Positions 22,263 through 33,784 of a DNA stretch of 64,000 bases are shown piece after piece. A program made the position numbers and the translations under genes. Positions within the stretch are counted from its first letter, which is position 1. Each line of letters opens with the position of its first letter. The stretch covers positions 565,827,010-565,891,009 of the forward strand of contig NC_081413.1 in the NCBI RefSeq assembly GCF_030272615.1. Direction: 5' to 3'. Source of the DNA: Cryptomeria japonica. Taxonomy: Eukaryota; Streptophyta; Pinopsida; Cupressales; Cupressaceae. The notes under the pieces were generated by a model. That model worked only from the letters and a program-made list of their open reading frames with translations, did no database searches and was not told the DNA's origin.

Positions 22263-23469
22263 TGTACAATTTTTTCCAATTTGTGAAGTCGTTTTGTTGT
22301 GACCAAATCTGACTGTTTGACTGTTTTTCGTGACAAGAGGACACAGTGTTGATGAAGACCCAATGTTTGTAAGTGTCTAGACTCCAAAATGACTCCCAAA
22401 AAAAAGTGTGTTGTTTGATGTAAAAATGTTTTGCATACACTTGAAGACACGAAAGACACAATGTTTTGTTGTTTGGTCTTGAATGTTTTGAATGTTTAAA
22501 ATAAGTCAAGCACAATTCTTATGGCTAGCCAAGACAATAGTTGTTGATCCCACATGGGGTTTTACCCCCGAGGCTACGCTATTCAGAGCGGATACTTAGA
22601 TGCATGACCTCACTAGCTCCACCCTCGGCACTCACTTCTCGGGTCAGCCAAGCATCAGTCCCCACGAAAACTCCCCGTGGTGAACTTTCTATCTCTACTA
22701 AGAACTGTATGTGTGTGGGCTGCTACCAGAGGTCCGACCTCCTACCCCAACAACTAGAAGGATTTGGGCTTCTAAAACAAAAAGGTGCTAGTAAGGGCAT
22801 CCGCTCGTGTGGCCATACATGCGACACTTTCAGCTTTGTAAATACAGAAGGCTCCCAGCCGGTAGGGGTTACACCCTACAATTGATCAAATAAATTTGAT
22901 CAAATGGGTTTATGGGGAGACATAGTGTCAGTCTAAACTAATCAGCACATGTTATCCATAGTTTTCACTATGAATACAGTTGTTTATAGTGGTTCAGAAG
23001 AGGTGGGTTTTCCTTGCTACCACTTGGGTCGTTCTCTTCTCACTAGTAGTCCTAATGACCACATGGGAAGATAGGCCCTCTAAAGATTAAACAAAAACAG
23101 CCTATTTCTCAAGACACAAAAGATAATGATTCAATTTTAGTGCACCAATAGAAGTGTTTGCTAGTCTATCAAAACAAAGTACACAATAAAAATCCAAAAA
23201 CCCTTGCCAAGGACCTGCAACAAAGAGTTATTAGTAGTTTGGATTGTTTGAAATAATCACCCCTTCCTGCAAGCACACAAGTTAGGTAAATTTTAAATCC
23301 AAAAGATTTTGTGAAAATAGGGGCCTTCAACAAAACGTTTTGCTTTCAAGACAAGCTGCACCAATTTTGTTAGCTAGATCTAAAAATGTTAGCTCAAAAT
23401 AAACTACATCTGAAACCCTAAATGCAAAACTCAAAAACCGAATCAATAAACTTCAAAATTTGAAATTGG

Positions 23470-23720
23470 TGAACACAGACATGATTACCCTCAATAAAGA
23501 TGCGGTTGTTTGACGCAGACATGGTTCTATGAGACACAGATGCGACTCGAAAACACAGACGCGATTTCTGGACACGGGCATGGCTAAAAACACCGCATAC
23601 GTGATTTTAGAACACAGACGTGATTTTTGGAACCTGCAAAAAAAATAAAATACTGCTGATAACACAGACGCGATTTTGAATGTCACAGATGAACCAGAAA
23701 GTCAAAAACGCGATCCGAAA
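23470..23720. repeat. CACAGACGCG motif, leader block nearest the PBS
   Basis: About ten copies occur, the best being AACACAGACGCGATTT (near 23550 and 23660), with decayed forms such as AACACAGACGTGATTT. The block ends about 110 bp from the PBS. It is in inverted orientation to the 9690-9950 block. Confidence 0.8.
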
Positions 23721-23828
23721 GTATGCAGACGCAAAAATATCAAAATGCTGCCGAAAATGTCAGATATGCAACTTCAAAAACACAAAATCTGCAACAAGGA
23801 TGTTAAATGCAAAAAAAAGGGACAAGAG

Positions 23829-23846
23829 TCCCACCGGGCGTGCCCA
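23829..23846 (-). other. Candidate primer binding site of the 16.2-kb element
   Basis: Two bases after the 5' LTR ends (23849, minus strand), the sequence reads TGGGCACGCCCGGTGGGA. It starts with TGG and has the GC-rich look of a tRNA 3' end complement. The tRNA was not identified. Confidence 0.5.
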
Positions 23847-23848
23847 AA

Positions 23849-24616
23849 TGTATATGGTGAAAATGGATACAATAATAACAATATTGAAAGGCTAAATGAA
23901 TTCAACCACAAAACCCTAGCCTAACAACAACAAAGATCCACCATAACATATGAAGATTACCTAAGACAATGCAAATCAAATGAAATCACAAAGATTATAC
24001 CATCACATGTCCAATAGGGTTTGAATCTCCATTCTTCTTATCTCCATTGATCTTGCTTGATATATTTGCTCTCAGATTTTATGTGCACAAGAGCTCAATA
24101 AAGAATAGAATGTGGTTGCAAGTGAGATCGTAGTGTAGTCAAGTGATCAAATAGTTCCTTCATTAGGGTTTGATAATGAAGGAAGCATCTCCTTATATAG
24201 AAGACACAATAAGAAATGGAGGGATAAGATTGAGAGGTGTAAAAGGAGGTCGGCTATGATTAGAGGGTAGGTAGAAGAAATAATAAAATAATGAAAAGGA
24301 GTAGGTAGTGTATGAATTAAGAGATAAATGACATGTGTCATGGGTAGACAAGGTTAATGAATTAATTAAATAAATGAAGACTTATTTAATTAATAGAAGA
24401 AATGGGATAATTAAATAAATAAATATTTATTTAATTTAGGAAAAGGATAATTTAAATAAATAAATGTATTTATTTAAATGAGAAATAAGGCTAGAAGAGG
24501 ATAAATGAATTAATTAAATAAATAAGGATTTATTTAATTAATAGATGAATTAGGCTAAAGTAATTAAATAAATAAAATATTTATTTAATTAGACATGACA
24601 ATTTTGGGTGTCTACA
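23849..24616 (-). repeat. 5' LTR of the 16.2-kb element
   Basis: This 768-bp copy matches 8392-9163, with about 17 substitutions and one 4-bp AATA-type indel counted by eye. On the minus strand it starts TGTAGACACCC at 24616 and ends ...CCATATACA at 23849. A TATATAAGG TATA box is at about 24191-24200. Confidence 0.95.
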
Positions 24617-25684
24617 GTTGGTTCCCCCAAAACCCAAAGGTACAAAAAAGTTGAAGACTATTTCTCAGGTGTTAGTAGATCCAGCTACTAAGAGGAAATA
24701 TGTTGAGTTCATGGTGCTGCCATCTAATAAGAGTAAAGATAATATACAACCTGAGGACTACACCATGCAAACTGTAGATCTTGAAGTGGAAATGCATGAG
24801 AATGTTAAGTTGGAAACTGCTTTTAACTCTTTGTTGTGGAGATTTGATCAGGAGAGAGATGAGAAGAATGAGTTAAAATAGAAGTGTGAGCATTTGGCCA
24901 GTGTTCTTTTCAAAGTTACACAATCTTCCCAAGAAGTCGAGCCTATAGGTTCCTCAATAAATACTGAGGCTCTCAAGAAGGTTGAATAGGTGGGAATCAA
25001 GGGCCGAGTGGTAGATGAGTGGATTACATGGTTGAAATCAGAAGGGTCTCATCTCCTAAGTTCAACAATTAAGTTGTTGGCTGATTTTGAAGTAATTCAA
25101 AGTCAAATGCAAAGTATCAAGACTTCACTATCTCAAGAAATTGAAGATATTGAGAGAAGTGCAACACATTGGAGCAAAATGGAGGACTTAAGAATAGACA
25201 TCCTCATAGAGAATAAAGTAGCTCCCACAAGAGAAAAATATATCCAAATCTTGTCATTGTTGTCTCACAAGAAAGAGACAATAAGGTTGATGATTGCAGA
25301 GCTGGATCGAGAAAGGAAGGAAGGTGATGATGAGATTGATCTCATTTCTACCAGAATCATTGACATTCCTTGTTATCTATATGATGACATCAGAATATTG
25401 TTACTAGTGATGCCATCACACATGAATTTATTTCCTTAACGGATCACTGCACAGAACAAGATTTCTCTCTAAGTGCATTTGATAAGTTGCTGGAGATCCA
25501 AGTCAATTTTGAGGTCCTTGCATCCATGTTGAAAGATGGAAAAAAGAAATATTTGAAGGCCAAGGATGCAATTTCCCATGTTCGTATTATCATAGATTCT
25601 ACCCCAATGCTAGACAAAGCTGAGATGGAGTCCATTCTAACCAAGTTCGAAGAATTCCACAAATCTAATGAGAAGGATGAATAA
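24617..25684 (+). pseudogene. Coiled-coil protein pseudogene, right part
   Basis: The reading begins directly after the retrotransposon (LVPPKPKGTKKLKTISQVLV) and continues the frame seen at 8330-8391. I do not recognise the family. The N-terminal part is basic and proline/lysine-rich. The middle is strongly helical, with coiled-coil character (LLADFEVIQSQMQSIKTSLS, QEIEDIERSATHWSKMEDLR, LMIAELDRERKEGDDEIDLI). The end (LLEIQVNFEVLASMLKDGKK ... KFEEFHKSNEKDE) is also helical. There are two in-frame TAGs (about 24879 and 24987), and a one-base shift near 25395-25400 moves the last 95 codons to another frame. No start codon or promoter is visible upstream of 8330. It could be a transposon-carried ORF, since an LTR-like segment follows at 25731. 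Confidence 0.6.
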
Positions 25685-25730
25685 AGTGTCCCCTTTGGAC
25701 ATTTTCTTTTCATGTAGTTGCATAGTTAGA

Positions 25731-26608
25731 TGTTGCAAGTTTTCTCGCAGCTGGGCATTTTCATTCTGCTATAATTGAAGTCAAGTGAGACTGTGCAGTT
25801 GAATTAGTCAACTGTGCCCATATTTTTCTCCATTCTTTTCCTATATAAGGAGGACCCTCATTTGTACATATTTATCTTTTTTATGCTTAGTAAAACTCTG
25901 CCAAATTTTTATCTCAATTAAGACTTTGTGATTTTGATGTGAAAAAGTGGATTGAAGGAAATAAAGATAACAAATTTCTAGTTTCCAAACTTTGTGTCGA
26001 ACTCAAGTATGTGATTATGATTGGAATAATTCTTATGTTTATTTCTCATAATCGTTCTTTGTGATCTTGGATCTTTTGGTGAAATTGTTAAAGTTTATGA
26101 AAGAGCTTTCCAATTGTGCAAATAGACTTTGTGCTCCTTGCATATTTGAGAAATTTTCTGATGTTAACTGACTAGTGGTAGGCTTTGTATTGCTGCTATA
26201 ATTACTTGTAGTTTAATGAATTGGGAATTTATACTTGAAGACTTTGGGCTGCAAGTTAAGTTTCTTATCATTTGTAATAATTAATTTAAGTTAGTGTTAC
26301 ATTCAAGGGAGACTTTGTGCTTCTTGATTGTAAGTTTTAGTATAGTGTGTTGCATTCATTTGTTCATTTCTTCAAGTATCAAAAGTGATAAAGAAATTGT
26401 AACAAAGTGAAGGGAGAATGCATAGACATTGAAAAAAAAGAGTTATATGCCCGACACTTACCCACAGATTTTAATTTCTTGTTAATTAGAGAAGAAATTT
26501 CAAAAGGAACCTCCCCTTGATGAGAGGAAAGATTAATTTCTCAACATAGCTGTGTGTGATTCATATATTTTGTCATTGGTATGCTGGTGACAAAATATTC
26601 ACCCAACA
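25731..26608 (+). repeat. Possible LTR following the coiled-coil pseudogene
   Basis: The segment starts TGTTGCAAG, ends CACCCAACA (TGTTG...CAACA), and carries a TATA box in CTATATAAGGAGG near 25851-25860. Those are LTR-like features. The bases just outside (TTAGA and GATTG) do not match, there is no convincing polypurine tract, and no partner LTR is seen. The boundaries are tentative. Confidence 0.3.
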
Positions 26609-27534
26609 GATTGTTAATCCAACTTCAACGTTCTTTGCAGTCCTACTATACTTTCTTGCCTTTTTCAATCTTTCTCTAGATTTCCCAAGGCAACCTATTT
26701 TCTTGGCATCTTGATCTTAATTTAAGAGTGTAGTTTTTTTTTTTTCAATCCCATGGATTATGGAGAGTGATTTGAACATAATACTGACTCAAAAAACTAT
26801 TACATAGTTTCCTCCAAAAGAGGAAAAAATCTATTCAAGTTCACTAGTATGACTGTGAAAATCTCTTACTCTTAAATTATCAGTAACATTTTTTTTTTTT
26901 TTGATATACAATATGTGCTATAATATGACACAGTTGGATGCTTTTAAATTTGTGTGAAACTAGTTGAAGAAATTTTAACTGCTATTTTAATCTTTGCTAT
27001 GTTTTGCAATTTTGGTACTATTGAAAGGGATTCCAACTGTATCACAGCTCTTAGTTTTATTATGCCAAGGGTTTCTATTTAAAATAGATTGACTAACTTC
27101 ATAAATCCACAATGCAAACTATTCAATAGGTGATGCAAGAATGATTTTGAAACTATTCAGTTTACATATGATAAATGATTCCTACAACTAACTAGATAAA
27201 TGATTCCTTCCCATTGTTTTCTCCAGATGGATAAGCCTTAAAAACATTCTCTAGGCAAAAACATAGAGATCAAAGATAGTGAAGTAATGTTGTTTCAAAA
27301 TTTATAACAATGAAACATTATCCATGAGTTTCTACCAGGTTGTCACCCATTTGTATTTTGAAAAAAATATCACAACACATCAATCCATTCCATGACATGA
27401 TATTTGCATTTGAAATCTTAAAACCTTCATTTGTTTTCTAAGTGGAGAAGAAACTTCCTTTATTCCCAATAGATAACCAAATCTTATAAGAGATTTATAG
27501 GTAGAATTGAAGTGAATAAAAATGCGAAAATAAT
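26609..27534. other. AT-rich region without genes
   Basis: I see no ORF, RNA gene or element end here. It contains poly-T tracts (26736-26745 and 26891-26902) and the left copy of a dispersed repeat (27062-27205). Confidence 0.6.
27062..27205 (+). repeat. Dispersed repeat, copy 1
   Basis: GGTTTCTATTTAAAATRG, then TTGACWAACTTCRYAAATCC, then TTCAATAGGTGATGCAAGA are shared with 49675-49835 in the same order and direction. The copies are about 80-85% alike in the best part. The nature of the repeat is unknown. Confidence 0.6.
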
Positions 27535-27538
27535 TTCA

Positions 27539-28635
27539 GGGTGAATTCACAAAGCTGGTTCCCACTTTTTCCAACGAAGGAATTTGGTGAAAGTGGGAAT
27601 TTCGGATTTGCTAGTGTTCGAGCAAAATACAAATGTTCGCTCGGACTACCCCTAGGAGTCCGAGCGAACCAAACTGTTCAGTTGGGTTCGCTCGAACATC
27701 GAGTGGGTTCGCTCGAACATCGAGCGTGCCAAAATCGAGCTCACTAGTTCGAGCGAATGGGGGTTCGCTCAAACCCATTTTGGTTTGAGCGAACCCAATC
27801 CGATCGAACTCGTGTTCGTTCGAACCCCAAAAATTAGAAGTTTCTCCCAAAAAATTTCAGAGTTCTGAAGAATTAATGACTTCGGAGCTCTGGTTCAATG
27901 CACAAATGAAATAATCTTGATAACCCAAAAATATTAGATGGTAGTACTCGAAGCAAGCTTTCCAACAAATATAATTTTGTTATATTTTGAATTTATTATG
28001 TTCTTGATTTTTTAATTTTATTAAAAATTGGTTTTTCACCGAACATGAACTTCTCTGTTCAACGCATTGGGAAAAATAAGAAACTAATTCAAAAAAATTC
28101 TGAAAAATATCTATGCCCTTGGTATTGATGTCTTCTTTCTAACAAAAAAAAAAAAATTGAATTTTGATTTATATAGAACAAGTTATGTGTTCAAACATAA
28201 ACCTATGTTTGAATTATGACTAGTCGGACTTCAAAACTTTATAAAATGAAAAATATTGAACATATCGCTATAAAACCAAATGCAAGCCCTGGATATTGAT
28301 GTTACAAACCAAAATTCAAAAGAATTGAGTTTTTATCATTTATAGAAAAAAATTTATGCGTTTCGGGAGGCACATCACTCTTAAAAAATGTAGTTTGTTG
28401 TAAAAAACTACTTTTCGAGGGAGATGGAAAAAATTTTAAAAAATCTTTCAAAAAAATTTGAAAAAAATGTATATAGAATCTACAAACAAAATGCTAGAAA
28501 TCACTAATTTACATCATCTTCAAATTTTTAATAGTTTAAAAGTTATAGTTCTCGGAAGTTGAAGATTATTTTAAAAATGTACATCTCAATGTCAAAAGTG
28601 GCAAAAAAGTGGGAACCATTATTGTGAGTTCACCC
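27539..28635. mobile_element. 1.1-kb non-autonomous TIR transposon
   Basis: The ends are inverted repeats of about 33 bp: GGGTGAATTCACAAAGCTGG then TTCCCACTTTTT on the left, and the complement of GGGTGAACTCACAATAATGG then TTCCCACTTTTT on the right. The element is flanked by TTCA at 27535-27538 and 28636-28639, a 4-bp duplication. The subterminal part at 27605-27830 is packed with copies of GTTCGCTCGAAC, GTTCGAGCGAA and related palindromic text. No transposase is encoded. From 27840 to 28635 it matches the reverse of 59942-60740 in the larger copy. Confidence 0.85.
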
Positions 28636-28689
28636 TTCATTTCCATAAAATATAACATTGTATTTGCCCCATCTATAGATAATATTGGA

Positions 28690-29290
28690 TATTTTATCTC
28701 TCTCCAATCTCCCCTTCCCTCTCTCAATCTCCCATGCCTCTTTATCTCTTCTCATCTCTCCCTTCCTCCATCCTTCCTTGCCTCCCTATCCCCCTATCTA
28801 TCTCTATGACTCTCTCGCACTATTCGGATATATATCTCTATTTTATCCTCCCATAACCTTTATTTCTCCCTATTTCTCTTTCCCTCTCCCTACCTCCCCT
28901 TTATATCTCTATCTCTACTTCTCATTATTTTTATACCTCTCTTTATCTCTCTCTCTCCATCTTTCTCTTTATATCTCTATATTTTCCTCTCTACCTCTCC
29001 CTCTTTGTCTCTTTATCTCTCTCTATTTTCATCTCTCTTTCATTCCTACCTCTATCTTCTTCCCTCTGTATCTCTAGACATGTCTCCCTCTCTCTATCCA
29101 TCTACCTCTCTCCCTCTCCCTTTCTCTAGACCTATATATATGTACCTCTTTGCCTTTGTATCTCCATCTCTCCACACGTGTTCTTCTATCTATCCCTCTA
29201 TCTCCATATTATTATATACCAATCTCTCTACCCCTATATCTCCACCCCTATCTATGCTTATATATCTCTCTCTACCACTATATACCTCAT
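28690..29290 (+). repeat. Pyrimidine-rich low-complexity tract
   Basis: About 600 bp of degenerate CTCTCTATCTCTCCCTC text with almost no G. The long plus-strand ORFs here, rich in S, L, P and Y, are by-products of the composition, not genes. A similar tract lies at 33785-34500. Confidence 0.85.
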
Positions 29291-31190
29291 ATACAACCCA
29301 AATTTAAGCAAAAAATATACCAAAATTTTCCCTATGAAAATATGAATTTGAAATGAAATAAATCACAACCCTTTCATGTTGTTGAATAGTTTCCCTAAGT
29401 TGATAGAGTTAAAGTTAGACTGCATTAGGGATGAAAAAATATTTATTTTCCATTGCTTTCAAACAAGAACCTTCTCATTATTTATTTTTAATGTTTTGTA
29501 TCATTATATTGATAGAAAGAATAATTGAATCATCCTAATGTATAAATGATGTAATTTCATTATTTCATTAACCTTCAATTATTGTAAACTTTTTATTACA
29601 ATGGAGGAATGTGGAATATTGTTTTTGGCATTGTTATTGTACTTTTGAGTTGTCATAATTCCCATCCAATTGTACTATTGCAATTAGATTGTTGGCTCCA
29701 TAAGTAGATTATGGATATATTTTGGCATTCGTCTCTTTGATTTACATGTTCTTGTGCTCTCTATGTTGTTTAGTTGTAATATTGGGAAATTTTTAAATTG
29801 CTCTTTCTTACATGTATGGTTTTTATTTTTCCTTAGAGTAAAAAGGGTGAAGTTGTTTTGTCCTATACATTTGCCTAAACAGTGTAGAGAGGGCATCCAA
29901 AAATTTGATTAAGAGATTTAGTATGGATGAAAATTATTCATTTTGTAGAGGTCATGCTCTCTACCAATGATTCTTTACCATCTAAATCAAATATACGAGG
30001 CATTATCTTATTAGAAAGATTAGGTTTGCATGATACGATATTTCAAACATGTTAAGTGGGTTAAAATGCACAATTGCACACATATCATGAATCATCCATG
30101 CTAAGTACAACTTCTACAAGTCCGCATCTCTCCCTCTCTCTACCCCTATAGCTCTTTTGTACAAATCGAACTCATGTACAACATAAATATACAAAAAAAT
30201 ACCAATTTGTTTTCTAATTGACTTTCCACACCTCTTTGGTGTACCCATTGCACACCAAGGTGTGATTACTAGTTTAATTTATTTTATTTCACACAGTATT
30301 TTTGTTTATTTGCTTTATTTATAGAATTTCAATTATTTGACTCAAATTACTATAGACCAATGCAAATATTTAAACGTTCATGAATAATCTAAGTGTTATT
30401 AGAAAAAATAATATAGGTTTTCCTAATTAGATGCTCAATCTTCTTTTTAAAGTAGTTTTGTCACAACACCTCCGCCCTTATTTTTCTATTTTTTTTATTC
30501 TCAACTTCATGCATCCATAAATATTTTATAAACATGCTTTTGTGTTGTTTCTAAAAAATAATTAAATATTTATAATTTTTTCCCATTGACATTTTAAAGT
30601 TTGAAGCTTTTCTCAAATCTCCTTCACTATTGTATATTTCTATGCTAGTTGCTATGAGTATTGGTCATGTTAAGTCAAAGGCATAGGTTAACAAGTAGAA
30701 AATGTAAGCATTAAAAAAGATAAAACTATTAAATTGTTACATTGTTTTTTGTAAAATAAATTTTAATTTTTTAATTCAAAGATCAAATGAGGCCACAATA
30801 TATAATATCAAGAGAAACATAAATCAAGAGATAAAGAAAATTACCTTGAAAAAATAATAAATCAAGAGTTTTGATCCAAGTAATAATCAAATTTAACATC
30901 AAAAGGTTGATTTAGATTCTTAGAGCATTGCCCCTCTTGAAGGAAACCCAAATGACTAATTTCAAAAGCTAGATTGTAAAATTCTTGACACAAAATACAC
31001 TATTTTTTAGAAATACTTCTCATATCCCTTCTAAGGTAGGCATTATTCAAAGGGTTATAGCTTGGTCTTCAAGAATATGTCTTCAATAATCATCATCCAT
31101 ACCTAGCTTAAAGTGGAGACTATATTCACTAGCTAAAAACTCTTGAATGGAGGAGGTTGACTCCTATAAGTACAACCTCTCTTCCCTTGT
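29291..31190. other. AT-rich region without recognisable features
   Basis: I found no supported gene, repeat unit or element boundary. A few CT-rich words (30120-30160) echo the tract at 28690-29290. Confidence 0.6.
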
Positions 31191-31193
31191 TTC

Positions 31194-31618
31194 TTAAGTA
31201 TGGGTGTTTCCCAACTCTAGCAAGTTATAAAAAATGGTCATAAGACCTTGAGAGGAGCTTTCATGATCATGATCCATTGAAGCACATTGGGTGGCATCTA
31301 AGTTTATTGTCATGGAAAGTTGAATTAACTTGAAGGCCCCATGAGGATTTTTAGAGAGCATTGAGTCAGAGTAGGTAGCCTTATTTTTCATTTAGAGCTA
31401 AAACGCGTGAAAGGATCTTGATTAATCTCAACATAAGAAAGAAAAACCCTTGAGGGGCTACACTCAATTTGAATGTTAAAACCCTTATATGCATCCTTTT
31501 CCCCTAAAACAACAAGAGAATTACTCATTAAATTGAGTAGTTTAGGAAAAGTTGAGCTATTAGGATGAAGGTGGCATTTACCTTGCGATCCTATGCATAT
31601 GTAATGTATCTCCAACAC
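31194..31618 (-). pseudogene. Possible coding remnant, unrecognised
   Basis: Two minus-strand readings overlap in AAATGAAA near 31388 and could be one frame broken by a one-base shift, giving about 140 codons. The first contains MSNSLVVLGEKDAYKGFNIQ then IECSPSRVFLSYVEINQDPF; the second contains NPHGAFKLIQLSMTINLDA. The amino-acid mix looks protein-like rather than random. I recognise no family, and chance cannot be excluded. Confidence 0.25.
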
Positions 31619-31922
31619 TCATGGAATGTGTACTTGGATAGCTACAATGTAGTTGGTGAAATAATTTGTAATTTACATTCTCCTAGAATCTTTCTATTAA
31701 TTGCCTTCTAGATTCATGAGGGAGATTGAGCACAATAGTGGTACAATTGCAATTGAATTTGGACTTAGTTAAGGTACTTTATCTTTCCTATGCACTTGAA
31801 GGAGAAGTGGAGGATCTATTATCATAATGGATGGTATCCACGTGAGCTATTAGACTTCAAAAAGGAGTGCTAAATTAAGGATTTGAGTCATTGGGGTTGG
31901 GTCAAAGATGCATTTGCCCACA

Positions 31923-32214
31923 GGGGCTTCACTTAGTGAACCTAGGTTATAGTGCATGTGTGTTGATGGCATACAAAAGAATCCCCCTATTTTCAAAAAA
32001 TACTTCCCTAAACTCCTTTTTTGTCAACCCCCTCCTAATACACATCCCGAATTAAAAAACCCCTATTTTCACCAAATATTGTATTTTTTCATAGCTAGAA
32101 TTAAAAACCCCCCTATTTTCACCAATAGGTAATATATTGCACCCTCATTTTTGGGATATTAAACCCCCAAATATGAATGCACATGATATAATATTGCCTA
32201 GCCAGTGAAGCCCC
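31923..32214. mobile_element. MITE-like element, copy A
   Basis: This 292-bp element has ends GGGGCTTCACT...AGTGAAGCCCC. Inside are C-runs (CCCCCTATTTTCA and AACCCCCCTATTTTCACCAA). It has no coding capacity. It is the inverted counterpart of 36032-36321. A clean target duplication is not visible, so the superfamily is open. Confidence 0.6.
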
Positions 32215-33784
32215 CGTTCCTTTGCTATTACATTTTCTATTTGGGGACTCATCAATTGAGTCCATGTGAAGTCATCAATTTATTACTATCCTTGAAAGAT
32301 AATCTTAGAGATGGATGTGGGGCTTTTGTTAGATGCGATAGTTATCCATTATTTTGATGCAAGCGTTTATGATTTTGACCTCTCTTTACCTATATTTTGG
32401 AGGCATGAGGTATTGGTTTATATCATTGTTTTACAACTAGCATACCTATATTTAGAGGAATATAGGTAGAGTACATGTAGAAGATATCATATTTGTTCAT
32501 TATTCCATTTAAAAATTTATTGTATTATTATATTGTAGTTAATATTAATATTAATATTATTATATTTTTATTTCATATTCATTCTTATCCTTGAGATAAA
32601 AATGGACTTTATGTAGGGACACTTTCAATCCCCTATTATTAATAATATTATATTGAGATAATTACGAAGTTAACTAATTGCATGGGGTATGTGCATGAAG
32701 TTGTGGTACCAAAAGGGGGTCTTAAGATGCCACTTTTTTTTTTGAAATCAACAAACTCTAAACTTCAATGACAAATTGAACATAGTTACACTCCAAATTT
32801 TAAGATGCAACAAGAACAAGAGTCAGAGTGCTTCAAGTCTACTTTCTAAACTACTAATTATTTTTGAAAATGGTGGAGATTAAGGGCTTCAAAAAGGGGG
32901 GACACAAAAAGTGGTCCTATTTTATGCAAAAAAAATAACATAGCATCTATATTGTGCCCCCCTAAAATGTTAAAAAAAAATTGAATTTTTAAAATCGCTT
33001 TAGTGAGAAATTAGCTAACACCTTGTAGTTTATGTCAATTTTTTTGACTGATTTTTTAATGAGTATATGAATTTTTACTAATTTTCGAAGTGGACACATC
33101 CTAAAAATAGAAATTTAAGTGTGCTCACCCCTAAAATAAACACTAATAAAAAATCAAAAACTTTTTCATTAAGTTGTTTAGAATGGAGTCTAGTTTCTAA
33201 AAATTTCAAAATATGATGAACGTGTAAAAACTATTCCCAAAATAGCACATGTTGGTTTTTTATAAAAAAACAAACACACTAACAAAAGGAAATAAAATAT
33301 GGAAGCCTTAACAAAATAAAAATTTGAAATAAATTATATAGTTGGATAGCTAAGAGAGAGCTTAAGGTTGTTATGGTGTTTTTTTTAGTTGCATCGAAAC
33401 ACGTACAAACCTGATAGAGAGCATGACCAAAAATATGTCAATTTTTTTAGTCTTCTAATAAAAACACATCTTTGGCTTGAAACGGTTGTCCAAATCTTTG
33501 CGTTAGATGCCCAAATCAAACCATTTGGGGCACGCCAAATGTGAAAATTGGAATATTTGCATTTGGTGAGCACCAAATGTCCTGCATTGTTAAATGTTGT
33601 GCATTGTTCTAATTTGGAGACAAGCTATACCCACCCCCAAAGTAGAATATATACAATAAATATAAAAATGTAATTTCTAGTTTTTAGAGGATCATATAAA
33701 ATTTCAGACAGTAAAATTTCAGCAATTGGCATGTTAAGTTTCAATAATCAACATGCTCCTATTAGCATTCTCTAGCTTAATATC
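32215..33784. other. AT-rich region with one degenerate dispersed repeat
   Basis: There is no gene here. About 32740-33360 resembles 45240-45900 (shared words around GAAACTACTA...GATTAAGGG, AACATAGTGTC/AACATAGCATC and CGAAGTGGACACATCCTAAAA/CGAGCGCATCCTGAAAA). The match is weak but collinear over several hundred bases. Confidence 0.4.

Larger units (their letters stand above)
21611..23847 (-). other. Leader of the 16.2-kb element
   Basis: This 2.2-kb untranslated leader lies between the PBS and gag. A GC-richer core at 22540-22890 reads open on the plus strand for 114 codons, but I recognise nothing in it and think it chance. Two blocks of a CACAGACGCG-like motif flank the core (see those entries). 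The layout of motif block, core, motif block copies that of the 1-6.4 kb element. Confidence 0.6.
8392..24616 (-). mobile_element. Complete 16.2-kb Tat-type Ty3/gypsy LTR retrotransposon
   Basis: The element has two LTRs (8392-9163 and 23849-24616) with TGTA...TACA ends, and the 5-bp duplication GTTGG at 8387-8391 and 24617-24621. Read on the minus strand the order is 5' LTR, PBS, 2.2-kb leader, gag, protease, RT, RNase H, second RNase H, integrase, a long 3' region, polypurine tract, 3' LTR. The second, archaeal-type RNase H and the long 3' region with an antisense gene mark the Tat/Ogre/Retand lineage. Gag-pol is a single frame (14084-21610) with 20 nonsense codons and no frameshift. By eye the LTRs differ at about 17 positions plus one 4-bp indel over 0.77 kb. 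It is inserted in a coiled-coil ORF. Confidence 0.95.

Noticed and set aside
22541-22885. 114-codon plus-strand ORF in the leader of the 16.2-kb element.
   Set aside because: It lies in GC-richer untranslated leader, antisense to the element, without protein-like motifs; probably a chance open frame.
25731-26608. Solo LTR with target duplication.
   Set aside because: TGTTG...CAACA ends are present, but flanking bases TTAGA and GATTG differ. Kept only as a possible LTR.
27539-28635. PIF/Harbinger assignment from GGG ends and TCA flanks.
   Set aside because: The base before TCA also matches on both sides in both copies (T..T and A..A), so the duplication is 4 bp rather than the 3 bp of that superfamily.
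28609-29307. Several long plus-strand ORFs rich in Ser, Leu, Pro and Tyr.
   Set aside because: They are products of the pyrimidine-rich repeat; the same composition gives open frames in several registers.
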